Shown here: positions 58,623 through 64,000 of the stretch, piece by piece | Position numbering within the stretch: position 1 is the stretch's first letter | Layout: every line of letters starts with the position of its first letter | Assembly: GCF_003012735.1 (NCBI RefSeq) | Contig: NZ_PXYI01000001.1 | Location: 682,001 to 746,000 of the forward strand | Source of the DNA: Allosphingosinicella deserti | Lineage (GTDB): Bacteria > Pseudomonadota > Alphaproteobacteria > Sphingomonadales > Sphingomonadaceae | Length of the DNA: 64,000 bases | Reading direction: 5' to 3' | Position numbers and translations under genes: made by a program | Notes under the pieces: model-generated | Told to the model about the DNA's origin: nothing | Database searches by the model: none | Seen by the model: the letters and a program-made list of their open reading frames with translations, nothing else

Positions 58623-59000
58623 TCAGGCGGCCAGCGCCCGCTCGATGCAGGTGACGAGGTCTTCACCATCGAACGGCTTCTTGAGCGTGCAATAGGCGCC
58701 TGCTGCCAGCGCCTGTTCCCGCAGCGCATCGGTCGTGAAGGCCGAGATCAGGATCACCGGCACCGCGCACTCCGCGTCATGCATCCGCCTAAGAAGGTCG
58801 ATGCCGCTCATTCCGCCGGGCATCTGGACGTCGCTGACGACGCAATGGCTGCCGTCCCTTGCTTCGGACGACAGGAACGCTTCGGCAGAGTCGAACAGCG
58901 CGACACGATATCCAAGACTTCGGACCAGCCCGTCGAGCGACGAACGGACGCCTGCGTCGTCGTCGACGATGGATACCAGCGGCTCTTGCGACAATTCCAA
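58623..59000 (-). CDS. Receiver-only response regulator (FixJ-type receiver)
   Basis: A 125-residue single-domain response regulator. The acidic pocket is VSIVDDDAGVRSSLDGLV (Asp13-15), the phosphorylation site is Asp57 in VVSDVQMPGG, the conserved Ser is in ILISAF and Lys is in TLKKPF (Lys107/108). It resembles the receiver half of FixJ but has no HTH. It cannot bind DNA by itself and may act as a phosphate sink or signal by protein contact. It is divergent from a FixL-like kinase gene, its probable partner. Confidence 0.9.
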   Translation of the reverse strand: MELSQEPLVSIVDDDAGVRSSLDGLVRSLGYRVALFDSAEAFLSSEARDGSHCVVSDVQMPGGMSGIDLLRRMHDAECAVPVILISAFTTDALREQALAAGAYCTLKKPFDGEDLVTCIERALAA

Positions 59001-59074
59001 TTTCCTTCCCGGCGCCGGTGTTCCGGCGGGATGTCAACGAAGCATGAGTGCGCCGAGACGCGATCGCGCGAAAC

Positions 59075-59088
59075 TATACGCGCGGCTA
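59075..59088. promoter_or_regulatory. YATAC-N4-GTATR palindrome, weak copy (8/10)
   Basis: TATAC-GCGC-GGCTA. The left arm is perfect and the right arm has two mismatches. It lies between the divergent receiver gene (75-88 nt) and kinase gene (105-118 nt). Confidence 0.4.
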
Positions 59089-59192
59089 GGTTTCTTACCA
59101 GCGCCGACATTTGCCGCATGCCCTACATCCCGATAGTCCGATCGCCGTGACGAGGGTGGATCGCGCCCGACCTTTGGTTCAAGGGAGGCCGG

Positions 59193-60785
59193 ATGGACAA
59201 CGCTTTCGATCGCGATGAGCGCAGCGGCCCTTCGGCAGGAGGCGCCCCTGGGGGAATCTCCATCTCGGGTGACGAACTCCGGCGCATGGTCGACGCCGTG
59301 CCGGCGGTGCTCTGCTATTTCGACACGGACCTCGTCTGCCGGTTCGCGAACCGGTATCTCGAAGAATGGTATCTTCGCACGCCCGAGTGGATGGTCGGCA
59401 AGTCCTTGCGGGAGATCATCGGCGAGGAGGACTTCGCGGCGCGCAGCCCGCATCTCGAGCGTGCCCGGCGCGGCGAAATCTCGGCCTTCACGACCTTCTC
59501 GCCGCTCCGCAACGGCACCTACCGGCAGGCGGACGTGCGGTACGTCCCGCGCATGGGACCGGACGGCTTCGAGGGATTGTATATCCTCACCTTCGACGTC
59601 GCCGAGCTGCATCATCGATTCCACAGCGTGTTTGACGGGACGGCTCTGGGATTCTGGATCGTCGACCTCGCGATCCTCGCCCGGATGCTGGGAGACGCCG
59701 GCGTAACCGACGCGAATTCGCTGCGCATTCACCTGGCCTCCGATCCCGATTTCGTCCGGCGCGCGCTCGATCGAACGCCCGTGGTCGCGATCAACGCCAA
59801 GGCCGCAGAAATGTTCGACATCGAGATCGAGGCTGCCCGCGGGCAGCCTTTCGGGCGGTGGTGCTGCGAGGCCAGCCTCCCCGCCTTCACGCAGAATCTA
59901 TTCGCCTTCCTGTCGGGGGCCTCGTCCTTCGAGACCGAAACGGTCATGGCGAAGTCGGACGGCAACTGCCTGGATGTCGCGCTGACCTGCGCCTTTGCCA
60001 AGAACGCACCAGGCGAGACCGCGGTCATCGTCGGGACGACCGACATCAGCGAGCGGATCGGCAAGGAGCACGAACTTGCCAGGATGCAGGCCGATCTGGC
60101 GCATGCATCGCGCGTTGCGACGCTTGGGGAGCTCACGGCCTCGATCGCGCATGAGGTGAACCAGCCGCTCGCGGCGGTCCTCGCCAACGGCAATGCCGCG
60201 CTCCGCTGGCTCGGGCGCCCCGATCCCGAAATGGAGGAAGTGGAATCCGCCATTCGCCGGATGATGTCCGAATGCTCGAGGGCCGCGGAGATCATCACGC
60301 GGACTCGCGCGCTTGCGCGCAAGGGCGTCGGCACCCTGACGCGGGTCGATCTCAACCAGATGGTTGAGGACACGGTCGACATCGTGCGGCGGCAGGTGTC
60401 CAATCTGGGAGCCGAGCTGGCGCTGGAACTCGCCGACGGATTGCCGCGGGTCGAGGCGGACAGGATCCAGCTGCAGCAGGTCCTGATCAATCTCGTGATC
60501 AACTCGGCCCAGGCCATGGCGGAGCGTGACGGACCACGGGTGGTCGCGGTCAGCACCCGTGCGGCCGCGGGACATGTGGAAGTGGCGGTCTCGGATACGG
60601 GGCCGGGCGTGGGCGACGACCCGTCGCAACTGTTCGCCGCATTCTTCACCACCCGGGAGACGGGAATGGGCATGGGGCTGTCGGTGTCGAAGACGATCAT
60701 CGAAGCGCATGGAGGATCGATTGGGGCGTGCAACCGCAAGGGCGGGGGCGCGCGCTTTGCCTTCATGCTCCCGGCCGCGGCCTGA
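59193..60785 (+). CDS. PAS-domain histidine kinase, FixL-like core
   Basis: A 530-residue soluble kinase with no membrane segment. It has a PAS domain at about residues 28-145 (VPAVLCYFDTDLVCRFANRY), then a second, divergent PAS-like region (about 148-290). The kinase core has His320 in SIAHEVNQPLAAVLANGNAA, the N box LINLVINSAQAMAERDG and the G boxes DTGPGVGDD and GMGMGLSVSKTIIEAHGGS. The H box with NQPL is that of FixL/DctB-type kinases, which fits the FixJ-type receiver encoded divergently. No heme-binding His is obvious in the PAS domain. Confidence 0.9.
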   Translation: MDNAFDRDERSGPSAGGAPGGISISGDELRRMVDAVPAVLCYFDTDLVCRFANRYLEEWYLRTPEWMVGKSLREIIGEEDFAARSPHLERARRGEISAFTTFSPLRNGTYRQADVRYVPRMGPDGFEGLYILTFDVAELHHRFHSVFDGTALGFWIVDLAILARMLGDAGVTDANSLRIHLASDPDFVRRALDRTPVVAINAKAAEMFDIEIEAARGQPFGRWCCEASLPAFTQNLFAFLSGASSFETETVMAKSDGNCLDVALTCAFAKNAPGETAVIVGTTDISERIGKEHELARMQADLAHASRVATLGELTASIAHEVNQPLAAVLANGNAALRWLGRPDPEMEEVESAIRRMMSECSRAAEIITRTRALARKGVGTLTRVDLNQMVEDTVDIVRRQVSNLGAELALELADGLPRVEADRIQLQQVLINLVINSAQAMAERDGPRVVAVSTRAAAGHVEVAVSDTGPGVGDDPSQLFAAFFTTRETGMGMGLSVSKTIIEAHGGSIGACNRKGGGARFAFMLPAAA

Positions 60786-60794
60786 GGAGGCTTC

Positions 60795-60808
60795 TATACG
60801 CGCGTATG
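60795..60808 (+). promoter_or_regulatory. YATAC-N4-GTATR palindrome, perfect copy
   Basis: TATAC-GCGC-GTATG. Both arms match the consensus. It starts 10 nt after the kinase stop and 101-114 nt before the NADP oxidoreductase gene. Confidence 0.65.
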
Positions 60809-60908
60809 AGTTTGCGACCTGCAGGTAGCATTTCGAACAACGTTTCGACGAGGCACTTCTCCGATCGAGGGCGGCCAACTCACCGACCGCCCGAACCGGA
60901 GAATTTTC

Positions 60909-61550
60909 ATGAAGTACGCCATTATCGGATCGGGCGCGATCGGCAGCGCGATCGCCCGTCAGTTCGCACGCATCGACACACCGGTGGCCGTTGCCAACAG
61001 CCGCGGGCCGGAGGCGGTTGAACCGCTGGCGCAGGAACTCGGGGCCGCAATCGTGCCGAAACCGCTCGCGGACGCGCTGAAAGCTGACATCGTGATCGTG
61101 GCGACACCCTTCGATGCCGTTCCGTCGGCGCTTGAGCAAGCGGGTGCGTGGAATGGCAGGATCCTCGTCGATACCACCAACGCTTTGAACTATTCCGACT
61201 TCTCCCCGCTCGACCTTGGTGGCCGGCCCTCGACCGAGATCGTTGAGGATCACGCGCCGGGCGCGCGGGTGGTCAAGGCCTTCAATCATAATTGGGCGCG
61301 GGTTCTCGGTCGCGAGGCCTCGGACGGCCGTGACGGAAGCCGCGTCCTGTTCGTGTCCGGCAATCACGTGGATGCCAATGCGGAGATAGCGGAGCTCATC
61401 CGAGCGTTTGGGTTCACCCCGATCATCCTCGGCAGACTGGATGAAGGGGGACTTCTTCAGCAGTTCCGCGGCCCCCTCACCACGTACAGCCTGGTCTCTC
61501 AGGCACAGGGCGGCGCCAGTGCGCCGGAGATGGATCTCCTCAATCCCTGA
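60909..61550 (+). CDS. NADPH-dependent F420 reductase-like oxidoreductase
   Basis: A 213-residue Rossmann protein of the NADP oxidoreductase family: MKYAIIGSGAIGSAIARQFA (GxGxxG), VANSRGPEAVEPLAQELGA, and DIVIVATPFDAVPSAL. The F420-binding name comes from archaeal members; most proteobacterial ones lack F420 and probably use another partner. It starts 27 nt upstream of the Old Yellow Enzyme gene, so they form one unit. Confidence 0.86.
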   Translation: MKYAIIGSGAIGSAIARQFARIDTPVAVANSRGPEAVEPLAQELGAAIVPKPLADALKADIVIVATPFDAVPSALEQAGAWNGRILVDTTNALNYSDFSPLDLGGRPSTEIVEDHAPGARVVKAFNHNWARVLGREASDGRDGSRVLFVSGNHVDANAEIAELIRAFGFTPIILGRLDEGGLLQQFRGPLTTYSLVSQAQGGASAPEMDLLNP

Positions 61551-61577
61551 CTCTGACTTTTTACCAAGGACAGCGAA

Positions 61578-62654
61578 ATGACGTCGCTCTTTGACCCGAT
61601 CGAGCTCGGCGCGATCAAGGCGCCGAACCGGATCTTCATGGCTCCGATGACCCGCGCGCGCGGCACCCGTGACCACGTTCCGACACCGATGATGGCCGAT
61701 TACTACCGGCAGCGCGCAAGCGCCGGCCTCATCATCTCCGAAGCGGTCGGAATCACGCAGCAGGGTCTGGGCTGGCCCTATGCCACGGGTCTGTGGACCC
61801 GAGAGCAGATTGCCGGGTGGAGGCAGGTGACGGATGCCGTTCACGACGCGGGCGGCCGCATCATCGTGCAGCTCTGGCACATGGGCCGGACAGTCCATTC
61901 GAGCTTTCTCGAGGGCGAGCGCCCCGTCTCCGCATCGGCGACAACAGCGCCCAGCCACGCCCACACCTATGACGGCCGCCAGCCCTATGACGAAGCGCGC
62001 CACCTCCACGCAGACGAGATCCCTGCGATTGTGAGCGACTTCCACCAGGGTGCGCTCAATGCGCTTGGAGCAGGGTTCGACGGCGCCCAGATCCACGCCG
62101 CCAATGGCTATCTGATCGATCAATTCCTTCGCGACAGCGCGAACTTCAGAGATGACCACTATGGCGGTTCGATCGCGAACCGCATCCGCCTCCTGCGCGA
62201 GGTGACGGAAGCGGTGGCGGAGGCGATTGGCGCCGATCGCACCGGGGTGCGCCTGTCGCCGAACGGCGAGACCCAAGGCGTCAGGGACAGCGATCCGCTG
62301 CCGCTGTTCGCGGCCGCACTCGAGACCTTGTCGGAGATCGGCATCGCGCACCTGGAACTGCGCGAACCTCCTGTCGACGGAACGTTCGGGGTCGGGGACA
62401 TGGCGCCTCTCGCGCCGCAGCTTCGCCCCTTCTTCAAGGGGCCGCTGATCCTCAACTCGGACTTCGATGCCGCGAGAGCGGACGCGGATCTGAAGGCGGG
62501 CGTCGGCGACGCCGTCGCATTCGGGCGGCCATTCATCTCGAACCCGGACTTGCCACGCCGGATCGCCGAAGGGTTTCCCCTTGCGTCCGACGACATGGCG
62601 ACTTGGTTCACGCAAGGGCCCGAGGGCTATCTCGACTATCCTGCGGCGCTCTGA
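61578..62654 (+). CDS. Alkene reductase, Old Yellow Enzyme family
   Basis: A 358-residue FMN-dependent ene-reductase of the NemA/XenB type. It begins LFDPIELGAIKAPNRIFMAP and has MTRARG, QLWHMGRTVHSSF, and the signature FDGAQIHAANGYLIDQFLRD followed by NFRDDHYGGSIANRIRLL. It reduces enones, nitro compounds or nitrate esters with NADPH. It is cotranscribed with the NADP oxidoreductase gene, downstream of a perfect palindrome copy. Confidence 0.94.
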   Translation: MTSLFDPIELGAIKAPNRIFMAPMTRARGTRDHVPTPMMADYYRQRASAGLIISEAVGITQQGLGWPYATGLWTREQIAGWRQVTDAVHDAGGRIIVQLWHMGRTVHSSFLEGERPVSASATTAPSHAHTYDGRQPYDEARHLHADEIPAIVSDFHQGALNALGAGFDGAQIHAANGYLIDQFLRDSANFRDDHYGGSIANRIRLLREVTEAVAEAIGADRTGVRLSPNGETQGVRDSDPLPLFAAALETLSEIGIAHLELREPPVDGTFGVGDMAPLAPQLRPFFKGPLILNSDFDAARADADLKAGVGDAVAFGRPFISNPDLPRRIAEGFPLASDDMATWFTQGPEGYLDYPAAL

Positions 62655-63048
62655 GGCTTCGAGGAGCGCGGGGTAAGGGGCTTCGTGAACCTCCGGGCTC
62701 GCGTTCGGCGCTCTGACGCGATCCGTGCTGACAAGGCTCATCGGGTGATTCCGAAGAACCATGAGTCCGACTTGCTTGTGCTCGTGACCGTCTTCCAGGA
62801 ATCGCTGCGGCCCGGTTCGGCCTCGAAGGCGTTCGCGAACCCGTCCGATATCGTGAGCACGTTGCTGTCGGGGGCGCTTTTCAGGATCGCCGCCCACGGC
62901 AGAATTCCCGACCTTCGGGCTGCCTGAGGGACGAGGCTGGCGGAGCCAGGCAGACCGACGAAAACAGTGCAATTCGCTTCAGGGGAAGCCTGGAGTGGCG
63001 ATGATGTGGCCACCGGCCCTTTCGCGGGGCTGCATGAGGAGACTGAAC
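62655..63048. other. Gap between the Old Yellow Enzyme and SnoaL-like genes
   Basis: Overlapping frames exist on both strands (80 codons at 62685-62927 plus, 91 codons at 62738-63013 minus). Neither has a convincing ribosome site or family match, so no gene is called. The plus frame (SDLLVLVTVFQESL, NPSDIVSTLLSGALF) is the more protein-like of the two and could be a small or decayed gene. Confidence 0.4.
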
Positions 63049-63438
63049 ATGGATGGTACGCTTGAGTCAGATTTGGAGCACCTGCTGCACGAGAGCATCA
63101 ATCGGGTCTGGAACGAGCGGGACGCTGGACTGAGACGGCAAGCCTTGGCCGAACTTTATGCGGCGGATGCGACGCTCTACGAGCCTGACGGCGTGGCGAT
63201 CGGGCCGGAGGCGATTGCGAACAGGGTGCAGGAGCTTCACGCCATCCTTGGCCCGGTGGCGCGGCTCGAATATGCCGGGCCGATTCTTCATCACCATGGC
63301 GTCGCCATCGGTCGATGGCGTGTGGGACCTGCGGGCGCGCCGCTCGCCACCGGCACGGACGTCGTCCACCTTCATGATAACGTTGTCAGCCGCATGTACG
63401 TGTTCATCGATGTGCCACCTGGTGATGCGGCGGCCTAG
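63049..63438 (+). CDS. SnoaL-like / nuclear transport factor 2 fold protein
   Basis: A 129-residue cone-fold protein. The N-terminal helices (LEHLLHESINRVWNERDA, ALAELYAADATLYEPDGVAI) and the strands (GRWRVGPAGAPLATGTDVVH) fit the SnoaL-like family, which includes isomerases, cyclases and binding proteins. I set the start at ATG 63049 because GAGGAG lies 8 nt upstream; ATGs at 63034 and 62995 are alternatives. Substrate unknown. Confidence 0.82.
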   Translation: MDGTLESDLEHLLHESINRVWNERDAGLRRQALAELYAADATLYEPDGVAIGPEAIANRVQELHAILGPVARLEYAGPILHHHGVAIGRWRVGPAGAPLATGTDVVHLHDNVVSRMYVFIDVPPGDAAA

Positions 63439-63508
63439 TTTCCGGTATCCGTTGTTCGAAGCGGGCTCGCGACGCGGGCCCGCTTTCTTGTCGGGCAGCC
63501 GGCCGCCT

Positions 63509-63522
63509 TATCCTCACGTATG
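63509..63522 (+). promoter_or_regulatory. YATAC-N4-GTATR palindrome (9/10)
   Basis: TATCC-TCAC-GTATG, one mismatch in the left arm. It lies 105-118 nt before the start at 63627. Confidence 0.58.
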
Positions 63523-63626
63523 ACGTGCCGCTCCCTTCGGACTAACCGGCAGCCGACAAGGATGATTCAAACCAGAAGCGTCCTCGGCGATGAAGGCGGT
63601 GATCGGAACAGCGCCGGAGACGCACA

Positions 63627-63998
63627 ATGCCTCATTCTGCCTTCCCAATGGATCTGCAACAGGGGGCCGCAGGGGCTGTCACTCCCCACAGCAGGGACCT
63701 GGATCCGCTGGAACTTGCCGCGGCTTCGATCGGAGCTTCCGATGGCGCCGAGGCGCTGGCTTCGCGAAACGGCCTTCTGGGAACGCTCCGGCGGCTGTTC
63801 GCCATCGGGCTGCCGGCACCATTGTCCAATCCGCAGCTCGAGGCAATCCGCAGGCTCGCGATTGTCGCCCGCGCGGGCAAAGCGGCCGCCGTGCGCATCG
63901 AGGTCAATGGCGCGATCGCAGCCGGCCTGACTCGGACGAAGGTACGTGAGGTTCTTCGGCTCCATGCACCGGCAAGACATGGAAATGGCGCCGCATGA
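63627..63998 (+). CDS. Hypothetical protein, possibly first gene of a further unit
   Basis: A 123-residue protein without signal peptide: LRRLFAIGLPAPLSNPQLEA then AIRRLAIVARAGKAAAVRIE and GLTRTKVREVLRLHA. The helices are amphipathic and basic. I do not recognise the family. The presence of a palindrome copy at the same distance as for the other genes supports its being a real transcription unit. Its stop overlaps an ATG (ATGA) at 63995. Confidence 0.55.
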   Translation: MPHSAFPMDLQQGAAGAVTPHSRDLDPLELAAASIGASDGAEALASRNGLLGTLRRLFAIGLPAPLSNPQLEAIRRLAIVARAGKAAAVRIEVNGAIAAGLTRTKVREVLRLHAPARHGNGAA

Positions 63999-64000
63999 AG
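63995..64000 (+). CDS. Probable start of the next gene (cut by window end)
   Basis: An ATG overlaps the preceding stop as ATGA, the spacing used by several operons in this window. Only two codons are present, so the product cannot be known. Confidence 0.25.

Noticed and set aside
58623-59000. Receiver-only protein as an SdrG/FATGUY-type general stress regulator
   Set aside because: The characteristic FATGUY stretch is absent; it has the ordinary ILISAF and LKKPF segments of a FixJ-type receiver.
62685-62927. An 80-codon frame after the Old Yellow Enzyme gene
   Set aside because: No ribosome site, an equally long frame on the other strand, and no recognised family; described as a gap instead.
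59898-62972. A 1024-codon minus-strand frame across the kinase, NADP oxidoreductase and Old Yellow Enzyme genes
   Set aside because: Same reason: it spans three well-supported genes on the other strand and has no recognisable motif.

Overview
The window is high-GC alphaproteobacterial DNA, most probably from a member of the Sphingomonadales (Sphingomonas-like). Grounds are the order nadD-rsfS-rlmH-envC-ctpA-dsbB-coq7, the cysE-DUF2794 pair, the TorF-type porin-glnK-amt unit, an EcfG-like promoter in front of stress genes, and many sphingomonad-style secreted hypothetical proteins. No rRNA, tRNA, CRISPR array, complete insertion sequence or prophage was seen.

Left third (1-25 kb). It opens with the N-terminal part of a class I-type HMG-CoA reductase, unusual in a lineage that normally makes isoprenoids by the DXP route. 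A divergent, tightly overlapping operon follows: a VIT-domain membrane protein with a PEP-CTERM tail, its exosortase and an EpsI-like partner. Then come an L,D-transpeptidase, dodecin, a DUF885 hydrolase, two tandem paralogous secreted proteins, and a conserved housekeeping block on the minus strand (coq7, dsbB, ctpA, envC, rlmH, rsfS, nadD). After it lie ftsH, a DUF481 barrel, the porin-glnK-amt nitrogen unit, cysE and DUF2794.

Middle third (25-42.5 kb). This holds a membrane protein with a periplasmic Clp/SppA-like fold, a divergent LysR/aldo-keto reductase pair, a three-PAS LuxR-type regulator, and a stress pair behind an EcfG-like promoter. Next is a compact cassette at 35.0-37.6 kb: a Tat-exported small protein, a PqqD-like peptide chaperone, an HprK-related kinase and a nucleotidyltransferase. 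It matches the poorly understood HPr-rel-A system and resembles peptide-tailoring modules. The phosphatase gph and the aminosugar genes glmU and glmS close this part.

Right third (42.5-64 kb). This part is accessory in character. A gene-poor 42.5-44.9 kb stretch holds repeats, a DUF5681 gene with an odd C-terminus and gene fragments. From 45.7 kb on, nearly every transcription unit has, about 65-135 nt before its start codon, a 14-bp inverted repeat of the form YATAC-N4-GTATR. I found ten copies (four perfect, three with one mismatch, three weaker), all in intergenic DNA between 45.8 and 63.6 kb and none elsewhere in the window. The genes behind them are a non-heme chloroperoxidase-like hydrolase, DUF2171, a nitrilase-fold amidohydrolase, a GFA-type protein, a propeller-sensor histidine kinase, a two-subunit molybdenum aldehyde-type oxidoreductase, a triheme cytochrome c with DUF305 and YncE-like proteins, a receiver-only response regulator, a FixL-like kinase, an NADP oxidoreductase with an Old Yellow Enzyme, and an unknown protein. 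This looks like a local regulon for oxidative or detoxifying metabolism whose DNA-binding regulator is not in the window. It is the observation I consider most worth following.
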